Assembly: GCA_002350525.1 (NCBI GenBank)
Contig: DEFA01000050.1
Coordinates: 20,322 to 84,321 of the forward strand
DNA length: 64,000 bases
Source of the DNA: Lachnospiraceae bacterium UBA2864
Lineage (GTDB): Bacteria > Bacillota > Clostridia > Lachnospirales > Lachnospiraceae
Direction: 5' to 3'
Shown in pieces: positions 7,383-15,370 of this stretch (positions are counted from its first letter, which is position 1; the number at the start of each line of letters is the position of its first letter). The notes beneath the pieces are model-generated. The model searched no databases. It was not told the DNA's origin and saw only the letters and a program-made list of their open reading frames with translations. The position numbers and the translations under genes were made by a program.

Positions 7383-9974
7383 TTAAAACCCGTTTATCTG
7401 GAATATTACAACCTCATCCGCCGATTTATCTGCACGTTCATCCGTCATGAGAGTATATATACTTCCCTCCGGAGTAACCACGCTGTCACAGAACCACGGA
7501 TATTTAGTTCCGAATATTTCTTTATCCTTAACTCCTCCGATATAGTTGCCGTCCTTATCCCAAAACTCTACAGAACGTAAGTTTCCGTCCATACCCATGA
7601 ATCCGTTATCTGTCTCGGCAACATAGGTTATAGATCCGAGACCGATGCTTGCATCCTCATTCTTCTGAAGCTTCATCACGAAGTTACCTTCTGTATCGTA
7701 TACAAATACCTTATGTCCCTTCTCCTCTTCATCTGACGATGTACCGCATACAAATATATGATCCTTACTGATATTAAGATGCATAATAGTATCTACTTCA
7801 TTAAACGGCATAGGTGTTATCTGGAGAGTATCTCCCGAAAGCGTAACCTTTGCTGTCTTTTCACCCGATGTGAAATATGATATACCGAAACTTCCTGTAG
7901 GATCCATGTAAATGTAATCGGCATCCCCTGTGTAAGCCTGAATGATCTCTCCGTCCTTCCACTCCGTAAGAGGCTTTGTGAAGCCCGAGAGGAAGATTCT
8001 TCCGTCATCCGTTGACATGATCCTCTTATATTCATCCTCAAGCTGATACTCTTCAGCCAGCTCGATTCCCGTTTCTCCTATAACATACTTGCGGATAACA
8101 TCCTTACTCAGAACATATAAACTGCTGTCTGCATATGCTATGCTGTGATCAAAGGTCTCATGTGTAACATAAGGATCGGACATCTTGAAAAGCTTCGTTG
8201 ATATACTTACACTTCCTATATCGGCATTTGCATCCGGAGCATCAAAAGGTTCTCCTTCCCAATACCACGGGCCGTCAACATTTCCGATATCCGTAACCTT
8301 AAATGTAAGTCCGTCTATAGCAGCCTGAACTGCCGGATCATCGATATCATCACCGTATACCTTGATCTTTATAGTCTCTTTTGCACCCTCAAGACGCGCC
8401 AGATAAGTTACAGCATCAGAGCCCCAGTATGATCCTTCGTGTTTTATACACTCTACACCGCCTACTTCAGCAGTAGGAACATTTCCGTCCACATAATCAT
8501 GTTCATCTATTCCGTATGTATAAAGGTCATCTCTGAATGTATATGTTTCGTTAATCCTTGCATCCACTTCTATAGTGGTGCTGTATTTCTCAGGATCGTC
8601 AGCCTTCGGAATACCTATTACAAGTGAAGACTGATTTTCATTGTCCGTAAACTTGTCTTCCTTGAAAGACCATTTATCATCGTCGAAGTTCCAGGTCCAG
8701 AGAACAGCATCATGACCTGTTCCCGAAGGAGGTGTAACAGTTCCGATATCCTCTGTTGTCGCTTCTGTATCTGTTGTAATATCTTCTGTATTGTCCTCTG
8801 TTGTTGCTTCTGTGTCAGGTTCAGTATCGCCTTCTGTTTCGTCAAATGAAGCAACATACCATCTTTTTCCCTGCTTAACAACTATAACGTCAAATGTAGT
8901 CTCCTCGCTTTGCCCAAGAAGATTCATTGTAATCGAGCAACGTACTTTAGCTGCTTCCTTGGCTTCAACATCGGTTCTCATTTCTCTTTTGATTGCTTCT
9001 TTTGCTTCTTCTACATCAAGAGTTTCAGGCTCACCTACTTTTTTATCCGAACACGTAACACCCATATTCTTGATTTCATCAAACATTTCCTGTATTTCGG
9101 TTGACGAGTGGCCTTTTACTTCCGGTGCAAAACACTCATTCATTTTGCCTGCATCCAGATTCTCCCAGGCTTCCATGAACGTCTCGGCACACTCCTTCGG
9201 AGAACGGGCACCGGTACCGAATACATCGAATACAAAGATGAGAAGCACTGCCGCTACTATTAAAACCGCAGCTGATATAAGTCCTATGATAAGGCCTTTA
9301 TTAACCGGTTTCTTCGGAGAGTCATCTCCCGGAACAGGTGGCTGCTGACCTGACTGTGCTTCCTGCGGCTTTTCGAATGTGGACTGACCGAGATTATCCG
9401 GCTGTTTATACTGCATAGCTCCGCCTGATATCTGCTGTGTGTTCTGCGGGATTTGCTGTGCATTCTGCTGTGTCTGCTGCGCCTGATCGTAACTCTGCTG
9501 TGCGTACTGCTGACTCTGGTCATAGCTCTGCTGCGCGTACTGCTGTGTCTGCTGTACGTACTGCTGACTCTGGTCGTAGCTCTGCTGCGCGTACTGCTGT
9601 GTCTGCTGTGCATACTGCTGACTCTGGTCATAACCCTGCTGTGCGTACTGTTGGCTCTGGTCGTAGCCCTGCTGCGCGTACTGCTGGCTCTGGTCATAAC
9701 CCTGCTGCGCGTACTGCTGTGTTTGCTGTGCATACTGCTGACCCTGGTCATAACCCTGCTGTACATACTGTTGGCTCTGATCGTAGCCCTGCTGTGCGTA
9801 CTGCTGACTCTGGCCATAACCCTGCTGTGCGTACTGCTGGCTCTGGTCGTAGCCCTGCTGCGCGTACTGCTGGCTCTGGTCATAGCCTTGCTGTGCGTAC
9901 TGTTGGCTCTGGTCGTAGCCCTGTCCGCCATACTGCTGCGGATCATAACCCTGATTGTTGTTATTGTCGCCCAT
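7383..9974 (-). CDS. Membrane-anchored protein with [G/S]YDQ low-complexity N-terminal tail
   Basis: An 863-residue protein of unknown role. Residues 9-182 are an uncharged Gln/Tyr tail built from repeats of GYDQSQQYAQQ and shorter TQQYAQQ units. A Pro/Lys-rich stretch (SPKKPVNKG) leads into one membrane helix at about 227-249. Basic residues before the helix predict that the repeat tail is cytoplasmic and the rest outside. After the helix comes a small helical domain with SPKECAETFMEAW, like those found after membrane anchors in DUF4878-type proteins, then an acidic Thr/Glu linker, a beta-rich domain, and a C-terminal region of about 250 residues that reads like a beta-propeller. The ATG at 9974 follows GAAGGAGG at five bases. 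It is a single gene. A cell-surface sensor or stress protein is possible but unproven. Confidence 0.75.
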   Translation of the reverse strand: MGDNNNNQGYDPQQYGGQGYDQSQQYAQQGYDQSQQYAQQGYDQSQQYAQQGYGQSQQYAQQGYDQSQQYVQQGYDQGQQYAQQTQQYAQQGYDQSQQYAQQGYDQSQQYAQQGYDQSQQYAQQTQQYAQQSYDQSQQYVQQTQQYAQQSYDQSQQYAQQSYDQAQQTQQNAQQIPQNTQQISGGAMQYKQPDNLGQSTFEKPQEAQSGQQPPVPGDDSPKKPVNKGLIIGLISAAVLIVAAVLLIFVFDVFGTGARSPKECAETFMEAWENLDAGKMNECFAPEVKGHSSTEIQEMFDEIKNMGVTCSDKKVGEPETLDVEEAKEAIKREMRTDVEAKEAAKVRCSITMNLLGQSEETTFDVIVVKQGKRWYVASFDETEGDTEPDTEATTEDNTEDITTDTEATTEDIGTVTPPSGTGHDAVLWTWNFDDDKWSFKEDKFTDNENQSSLVIGIPKADDPEKYSTTIEVDARINETYTFRDDLYTYGIDEHDYVDGNVPTAEVGGVECIKHEGSYWGSDAVTYLARLEGAKETIKIKVYGDDIDDPAVQAAIDGLTFKVTDIGNVDGPWYWEGEPFDAPDANADIGSVSISTKLFKMSDPYVTHETFDHSIAYADSSLYVLSKDVIRKYVIGETGIELAEEYQLEDEYKRIMSTDDGRIFLSGFTKPLTEWKDGEIIQAYTGDADYIYMDPTGSFGISYFTSGEKTAKVTLSGDTLQITPMPFNEVDTIMHLNISKDHIFVCGTSSDEEEKGHKVFVYDTEGNFVMKLQKNEDASIGLGSITYVAETDNGFMGMDGNLRSVEFWDKDGNYIGGVKDKEIFGTKYPWFCDSVVTPEGSIYTLMTDERADKSADEVVIFQINGF
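9432..9950 (-). repeat. 33-bp tandem repeats coding for GYDQSQQYAQQ units
   Basis: About twelve copies of a 33-bp unit, interrupted by three 21-bp TQQYAQQ units, run through the 5' part of the large membrane protein gene. The copies are nearly identical at the nucleotide level, so recent expansion or contraction is likely. Confidence 0.9.
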
Positions 9975-10076
9975 ATAATCCTCCTTCACTATAACAAGTG
10001 ATACCTCTTAAACTGCATTTCCCCTGCAACTTTTATCACTATTATATTTTCTTCGGAGAATTTAAAATCATCCTAT

Positions 10077-11477
10077 TTAATGACTTATACCCTTTTCTTT
10101 AAATATACCCAGAACACGTTCTTTACCGGATTCTTCCGTCACACAGATCTTTTTATGAAGGTGATAATAATATCTGAGCCATGCCGTAAAACCGCTGATA
10201 GCCCATACTATACCCGAAGATACCCAGATACCCTTAGGTCCCATTCCGAGATATGCCGTGAAAAAGATCGGAACCGTAAATCTTCCTATTACTTCCACTA
10301 TACCGTTAAACAATGCGAAGAACGCATCTCCGACTCCCGTAAGAACTCCGCGGACAACATAGATCATTCCGAGAGTTATATAGAAGAGACTCGTTATTCT
10401 GAGACCCATCTTTCCGAGAGTTATAACTTCCGGCTCCGATATAAAGAGCGAAGTTATAGCACCACCGAAAAACTGCATAACGCCAAGCATTACGACAGTG
10501 ATGACAGCCATTATAAGAAGTGCTTTTCTATACCCCGCATATACACGGTCAAATTTTCTGGCGCCGTAATTCTGACCCGAAAATGTTGCAAGAGATGCAC
10601 CGAGAGTCTGATACGGCATATGTATAAACTGTTCTATTCTTCCGGTAGCGGTAAATGCAGCAACAACTGTTGTTCCGTATGAATTAACTATTCGCTGAAC
10701 CGCCATTGATGAAACGGCTATCATCGCAAACTGAAGAGACATAGGAATTCCGAGTTTGATAACTTTTCTTATCATCTCACCAGAGATAACCATATTTCTC
10801 TTCTCTATCCTGAAAATAGGATTCTTGGTATAAGCATAAATTCCGCACGATAGAGCGGATGCAAACTGTGCAAGCACTGTAGCAAGAGCCGCTCCCATTA
10901 TTCCCATATTAAAGGAATATACAAACAGAATATCAAGAATAACATTTATTATAGTAGATACTATAAGAAAATATAACGGTGTTTTCGAATCTCCGAGTGC
11001 ACGCAGTATGGCCGCGAGGAAATTGTATAAAGAAGAAAACAAAAGGCCGATGCACATAAAACGTACATACATCGTAGCATCCTTAAGTATATTCTCGGGC
11101 GTTGCAAGAATCTTCAGTATATTCGGCGCCGTTACGAATCCTATGGCACCGAATATAATAGGAAAGATCAGCATGATAAGGCCTGTATTTACTATACATT
11201 TCTTTACATTATCCTCATCATGTGCACCATAATACTGTGAAGCAATTATTCCACCGCCACCGCTTATTCCGTTGCAAAGTGCAAAGAACAGAAATGTGAT
11301 CGAAGCCGTTGCTCCGACAGCAGCAAGTGCATTTGCCCCTATAAAATTTCCTACGATTATGGAATCCGCAAGATTATAAATCTGTTGGAATATATTTCCG
11401 ATCAGTGCCGGTATTGCAAACAACAGAAGATGTTTTACCGGACTTCCGACCGTCATATCAGTTGAATAATTTTTCAT
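10077..11477 (-). CDS. MATE family efflux transporter
   Basis: A 466-residue polytopic membrane protein with about twelve predicted helices and the two-fold repeated layout of MATE multidrug/sodium antiporters. Typical MATE wording is seen near the start (LLLFAIPALIGNIFQQIYNLADSIIVGNFIG) and in the second half (QTLGASLATFSGQNYGARKF). Substrates of this Firmicute subgroup are mostly unknown; export of cationic drugs or metabolites driven by Na+ or H+ is known for the family. The ATG at 11477 follows AAAAGGAAA. It is divergent from the AraC-type gene at 11773, with about 295 bases between them, and that regulator may or may not act on it. Confidence 0.9.
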   Translation of the reverse strand: MKNYSTDMTVGSPVKHLLLFAIPALIGNIFQQIYNLADSIIVGNFIGANALAAVGATASITFLFFALCNGISGGGGIIASQYYGAHDEDNVKKCIVNTGLIMLIFPIIFGAIGFVTAPNILKILATPENILKDATMYVRFMCIGLLFSSLYNFLAAILRALGDSKTPLYFLIVSTIINVILDILFVYSFNMGIMGAALATVLAQFASALSCGIYAYTKNPIFRIEKRNMVISGEMIRKVIKLGIPMSLQFAMIAVSSMAVQRIVNSYGTTVVAAFTATGRIEQFIHMPYQTLGASLATFSGQNYGARKFDRVYAGYRKALLIMAVITVVMLGVMQFFGGAITSLFISEPEVITLGKMGLRITSLFYITLGMIYVVRGVLTGVGDAFFALFNGIVEVIGRFTVPIFFTAYLGMGPKGIWVSSGIVWAISGFTAWLRYYYHLHKKICVTEESGKERVLGIFKEKGISH

Positions 11478-11587
11478 GACCGTTTCCTTTTATCGAAATT
11501 AATATATAGATTTCCTTTTGATTTCAGTAATATACTTCCGATAAAAAAGATTCTCTTCTCAAAAATTGACATTATTATTATCAAGTT

Positions 11588-11614
11588 TTGTTATTTCACT
11601 TAAAGTGATATAAT
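11588..11614 (+). promoter_or_regulatory. Candidate promoter of the AraC-type gene
   Basis: TATAAT at 11609-11614 with a weak -35 TTGTTA at 11588-11593 (15-base spacer). The repeat element begins within this -10 box, so transcription would run through the whole element before reaching the start codon. Confidence 0.45.
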
Positions 11615-11750
11615 AGGTATCGATTTTCGAAGAAAATCGATGCTCCCGAGCGGAGCGAGGGATTCCTGCACGAGCACAGCGAAGTGCAGAACATACGCGA
11701 AGCGGATGAATAAGCGCGGAGCGATTATTGAACAATAGGTATCGATTTTC
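11612..11750 (+). repeat. Multi-hairpin repeat element, copy A, in a 5' leader
   Basis: A 17-base direct repeat (aataggtatcgattttc) at 11612-11628 and 11734-11750 brackets a segment folding into five consecutive hairpins with three-base loops: CGATTTTC-gaa-GAAAATCG, CCC(ga)GC-gga-GC(ga)GGG, CTGCAC...GTGCAG, CAT(a)CGC-gaa-GCG(g)ATG and AATAA(g)CGC-gga-GCG(a)TTATT. Several stems carry G/A mismatches next to the apical GC pairs. A second copy is on the minus strand at 24982-25049. Confidence 0.8.
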
Positions 11751-11772
11751 AGATTACAGAAAGGGCTTTCCT

Positions 11773-12654
11773 ATGGATTACAGTCAATATGAAATATATG
11801 ATTTCGACAACGTAAGTGCATTCAATCTGACAACCGGATATAAAGAAAGATTCTACCAGATGCACTGGCATTCCTACGGCGAGATTCTTTTTGTCGGGCC
11901 CGGAAAGACCAATATCTACAAGGTCAATCAGGATACATACAATCTTACCGAAGGTGACATCGTTCTTGTATGGCCTATGGAAATGCATGAGATAATAGAC
12001 GCCGACCGGGAGCAGTCTATCGTTATCCAGTTCAGTAACGCTTTCATGAATACTCTTTTCGACCTTCAGCGAATCATGCATTTTTACAGAAATCTTCATG
12101 TCATCTGTATCAACTCTCATCCCGAGTTGTGTGCAAAACTGAAGGAACTGGCTGTTCAGATGAAGGAATGTTTTCACTCGGAAACATACGACAGAGAACT
12201 GAGGTGCTGTATACTTCTTATGAAGTTTATGCTGACACTTGATGAGCATAGAGATGAATTTGCTCCCGAGCTCGGATCCGAATCCAGAAACGGATTCACG
12301 GACGATGTAATGCACAGGATGATAATGGTCACCGATTATATAAAGAATAATCTTACTGCCGATGATCTGTCGCAGGGAGCCATGGCCGAAATGGCCGGAA
12401 TCAGCAGGGATTATTTTTCCAGAATATTTAAAAATGTAACGGGAATGAATTACAGTAAATGGCTTAATACCATAAGACTCGAAAAAGCAACCGAGCTTCT
12501 TTCCCAGAATGATATGACACTTACAGAAGTCGCCATGCTTTCCGGTTTTCAAAGTATACCCAGCTTTAACAGAGTCTTCCACCGTGAAAAGGGAATGGCT
12601 CCGGGCGAGTACAGAGCGCTTTTTGTCGGCGATAACAGGAATAATGATATATAA
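11773..12654 (+). CDS. AraC family transcriptional regulator
   Basis: A 293-residue regulator with an N-terminal cupin-like sensing domain (residues about 10-150, with the motif MHWHSYGEILFV typical of sugar-sensing AraC proteins) and a C-terminal pair of helix-turn-helix units (about 195-290, with AEMAGISRDYFSRIFKNVTG and EVAMLSGFQSIPSFNRVFHR). The ATG at 11773 is preceded by GAAAGGG. The gene is alone, divergent from a MATE transporter and convergent with an unknown gene, so its regulon cannot be read from context. Its long 5' leader contains the multi-hairpin repeat. Confidence 0.9.
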   Translation: MDYSQYEIYDFDNVSAFNLTTGYKERFYQMHWHSYGEILFVGPGKTNIYKVNQDTYNLTEGDIVLVWPMEMHEIIDADREQSIVIQFSNAFMNTLFDLQRIMHFYRNLHVICINSHPELCAKLKELAVQMKECFHSETYDRELRCCILLMKFMLTLDEHRDEFAPELGSESRNGFTDDVMHRMIMVTDYIKNNLTADDLSQGAMAEMAGISRDYFSRIFKNVTGMNYSKWLNTIRLEKATELLSQNDMTLTEVAMLSGFQSIPSFNRVFHREKGMAPGEYRALFVGDNRNNDI

Positions 12655-12681
12655 GAAATGCGCCTCAGTGAGGCGCATTTC
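12655..12681. terminator. Bidirectional terminator between convergent genes
   Basis: GAAATGCGCCT-cagtg-AGGCGCATTTC, an 11-bp perfect stem directly after the AraC stop and upstream of the convergent gene's end. Confidence 0.85.
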
Positions 12682-12715
12682 TTCGTAATATGCTTTAAAT
12701 ACTTTCTGATTCTTC

Positions 12716-13237
12716 CTATTTCCAATAACCTATATCAATACCCGTAAGGCTTACAACCACCTGAAAGCCTTCACTGCAGTATCTGTTGGCCATCACTCCG
12801 AATATAACCTTCTCTCCGTCAATATACATGGAGCTTGGCACAAGCATCCTTATCAGACTGTCGAAACCCTTTCTGCTATCCGCATCAAATTCTCCGACAC
12901 CTATCATATTCTGTGCATTCCATTCTTCCGATAAAATCTTGATATCGAAATATTCCTCACTTTCCGGATCACGCGGAAGTGTAAAGTCTTCGCAGTAATA
13001 CATTATACATTCCGCATAATGATCGGATATAAACTTCCGAAGCCCTTCTTCAATCCTTGCCATTGATGAAAGCGTAAGATCGTATAATGCTTTCGAGCGA
13101 TTATCCGAAACATATTCTATTACTTTCGGATAGATACGAAATTTCTTTCCAAAGAAAACTATTTCACATTCCTCCGGCACACCGTTCACTTCTTTCGGTT
13201 TACTTACAAAACCGATAAGTTTATCTATAAGTCCCAT
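12716..13237 (-). CDS. Hypothetical soluble protein
   Basis: A 173-residue protein that I do not recognise. It is mixed alpha/beta by eye, without signal peptide, membrane span or obvious catalytic motif. It has a Phe/Ile-rich start (MGLIDKLIGFVSKPKEV) and an acidic middle. The ATG at 13237 follows GGAGACGG. It is a single gene between two terminator hairpins. A regulatory or immunity-type role cannot be judged. Confidence 0.6.
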   Translation of the reverse strand: MGLIDKLIGFVSKPKEVNGVPEECEIVFFGKKFRIYPKVIEYVSDNRSKALYDLTLSSMARIEEGLRKFISDHYAECIMYYCEDFTLPRDPESEEYFDIKILSEEWNAQNMIGVGEFDADSRKGFDSLIRMLVPSSMYIDGEKVIFGVMANRYCSEGFQVVVSLTGIDIGYWK

Positions 13238-13348
13238 ATAAACCGTCTCCTAAAATATTTACAGCATCTTTTTCGTCAGAAATAGATAACCTATTATATC
13301 ATATTTTCCCCTTTAAAATCTGTTTTAATGCTCCGGCAGAATATAAAA

Positions 13349-13389
13349 GGAAAGCCTCGGGGTTCATATCAGATACCCCAGGGCTTTCC
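13349..13389 (-). terminator. Terminator of the GH5 gene
   Basis: GGAAAGCC..GGGGT and ACCCC..GGCTTTCC form a long stem; on the minus strand it is followed by TTTTATATT. Confidence 0.85.
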
Positions 13390-13426
13390 CTTGTTCCAAA
13401 CGTATTCCCGCTATCATCTAATTTAC

Positions 13427-14455
13427 TCACAGAAGCTTTATTACTTCAGGAAGCACTTCTTTCATATGATCATCTATGAATCCGAAGTCCATTTCCTTAT
13501 AGCTCCAGGCTGCACGGCCGATACCGTACTTTTCAAAAACCTCATTTATATACTTATACCACTGAAGCGTATCTTTAGGTTCTGCCAGGTTGATGACGCC
13601 ATACTCTCCGCAGTAAAGCGGTACATTTCTCTCTTCGGCAATTCTCACAGCTTCGCTGAAATACTTATCAAAATATTCAACTCCGAGACTCTTTGTCTCA
13701 TCAAAGTCCTCAAAGCCTACGGACACCTGTGAGAGATTCTTCCTTGTAGCTTCTTTAAGTTCACTGTACGGAGCATCTATCGATATACGGAAAGAAGTAT
13801 CCATTCCCGCTGCCCAGTAAGCGCCCTGATGTGTAAAAATAAGAGGCTCATAGCAGTGGAAGTTATATATGATCTTATCATCATACGGTGGAAGAAGGTC
13901 AGGAAGCGCTTCGATGGAATTGTTATAATATCCTCCGATAAGGATCTTAACCTTCGGAGCGATCGCTCTTATCCTTCTTATACACTCCGTGCTTATACTG
14001 TTCCATTTATCACAGTAACTCTTATCCGTAACTTCATTAAGAATCTCAAATGCCACGCTGTCTCCCAGATGACCGTATCTTGATGCGAAGTTTTCCCAGA
14101 GTCTGTAGAATCTTTCCTGATATGACCGGTTTTCAAAGAATCCCTCTTCATGCTCTCCGTCATCAAAAGAGAATCCGTATGTTTTATGAAGATCGAGTAT
14201 GACATTAAGGCCGTACGTCCGGCTCCATTTGATAGCCGAATCTATATATGCAAATCCGGCTTCGATATAATCACCCGCTTCATTTTCAACCAGATTATAA
14301 TCTATGGGAATACGGACATGATCCAGTCCCCACTCGCTTACGCGCTTAAAATCTTCCTCTTTGATAAAATTATCATATCTGTCCTTCGTATGGTCACACT
14401 GAGACAACCACCCACCGAAATTTATGCCGTGTTCAAAACCTTCCCATCTTCTCAT
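13427..14455 (-). CDS. GH5 family beta-glucanase, intracellular
   Basis: A 342-residue (beta/alpha)8 hydrolase. The acid/base Glu141 lies in FEILNEV and the nucleophile Glu284 in CGEYGV, the two diagnostic GH5 signatures; HVRIPIDY and ILDLHKTYG are also typical. Family members cut beta-1,4-glucan or related beta-glucan and mannan chains with retention. No signal peptide is present, so it probably acts on imported oligosaccharides. The ATG at 14455 follows GGGAG; an earlier ATG at 14506 adds a hydrophobic-looking leader (MYIYHRGWFIVYG) without a ribosome binding site, and if used could change localisation. It is divergent from an AraC regulator, which is its likely controller. Confidence 0.88.
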   Translation of the reverse strand: MRRWEGFEHGINFGGWLSQCDHTKDRYDNFIKEEDFKRVSEWGLDHVRIPIDYNLVENEAGDYIEAGFAYIDSAIKWSRTYGLNVILDLHKTYGFSFDDGEHEEGFFENRSYQERFYRLWENFASRYGHLGDSVAFEILNEVTDKSYCDKWNSISTECIRRIRAIAPKVKILIGGYYNNSIEALPDLLPPYDDKIIYNFHCYEPLIFTHQGAYWAAGMDTSFRISIDAPYSELKEATRKNLSQVSVGFEDFDETKSLGVEYFDKYFSEAVRIAEERNVPLYCGEYGVINLAEPKDTLQWYKYINEVFEKYGIGRAAWSYKEMDFGFIDDHMKEVLPEVIKLL

Positions 14456-14504
14456 AACAAACTCCCTTCCATATACAATAAACCAACCCCTGTGGTAAAT
14501 ATAC

Positions 14505-14533
14505 ATTACATTCAGTTTAATATGAAGTATAAT
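14505..14533 (+). promoter_or_regulatory. Candidate promoter of the second AraC-type gene
   Basis: ATTACA at 14505-14510 and TATAAT at 14528-14533 with a 17-base spacer. Confidence 0.5.
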
Positions 14534-14598
14534 ATATGTATATCATCATCAAAATAAAAATATAAAAATAATGAACCCCTTAATCCGGAGTAGTGCCC

Positions 14599-15339
14599 AT
14601 GAATAATAACGAATATAAAAACAGTTACCTATGGATATCCGAGGAATCCGAGATTCACAGGGATACCGGTGAAGAGCTGGAATTTCTTCATGCTGTATCC
14701 GACGGCGACATGGACTTTGTACATAAAAACTGCGAAGACCGTCGTTTTCTCGATGATACCGGTGTCGGTATGCTTTCCTCCGATCCCGTTATCAATCTGA
14801 AATACCATATGGTCGTTACCGCAGCACTCGTAACACGAATGTGTATAGCCCGCGGTCTGGAATCGGAACACGCTTTCAGAATGAGCGACTACTATATCCG
14901 AAAGCTTGACGACGCCTCGACTGCCGAAGCAGTTGAAGAGATCCATAACAACATGGTCCTTGATTTTACGGGAAAGATGCGTCTCATAAAAAGAGATAAA
15001 GGTCTGTCCCGTCCTATCACCAAATGCGTAGATTACATATATTCTCATATCTATGACAGGATAACCGTTCACGATCTTTCGGAATATACCGGTGTTTCAT
15101 CAAGCTATCTTTCCCGTCAGTTTGTAAAAGAGATAGGTCTTCCCATCAGCGATTACATAAGAGAAAAAAAAATAGAGCTGTCTCAGGAAATGCTGAAAAA
15201 CACCGATGACTCTCTTCTGGAAATAGCTCTGCGTCTGTCATTTTCATCTCAGAGTCATTTCATCCAGACCTTCAAAAGTGTAGTCGGAATGACTCCGAAA
15301 AAATACCGCTCCATAAACGGATATAGCATCTGGACATAG
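14599..15339 (+). CDS. AraC family transcriptional regulator
   Basis: A 246-residue regulator. The C-terminal hundred residues hold two helix-turn-helix units (VHDLSEYTGVSSSYLSRQFV and the second unit around RLSFSSQSHFIQTFKSVVG). The N-terminal 140 residues are not a clear cupin; their helical character (YHMVVTAALVTRMCIARGLE) resembles the sensing part of YesN-like regulators that lack a receiver domain. The ATG at 14599 lies eight bases after GGAG. Lying between a GH5 and a GH16 glucanase gene, it probably controls beta-glucan use, which is inference. Confidence 0.85.
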   Translation: MNNNEYKNSYLWISEESEIHRDTGEELEFLHAVSDGDMDFVHKNCEDRRFLDDTGVGMLSSDPVINLKYHMVVTAALVTRMCIARGLESEHAFRMSDYYIRKLDDASTAEAVEEIHNNMVLDFTGKMRLIKRDKGLSRPITKCVDYIYSHIYDRITVHDLSEYTGVSSSYLSRQFVKEIGLPISDYIREKKIELSQEMLKNTDDSLLEIALRLSFSSQSHFIQTFKSVVGMTPKKYRSINGYSIWT

Positions 15340-15370
15340 GTATGCCCAGCTGCCGCAAAGAGGGGTTTTA

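Noticed and set aside
9432..9950. CRISPR array suspected from regular 33-bp spacing
   Set aside because: Units are contiguous without variable spacers, lie in an intact gene, and no cas genes are nearby.
9437..10001. Two long plus-strand reading frames (185 and 182 codons) opposite the YDQ repeats
   Set aside because: They arise because a 33-bp repeat without stops in one frame has none in the others either; composition is repetitive Ser/Ala/Arg or Leu/Val and there is no convincing start signal.
11749..12678. 309-codon minus-strand frame opposite the AraC gene
   Set aside because: The plus strand has clear cupin and helix-turn-helix motifs; the antisense product has no family features and no start signal.
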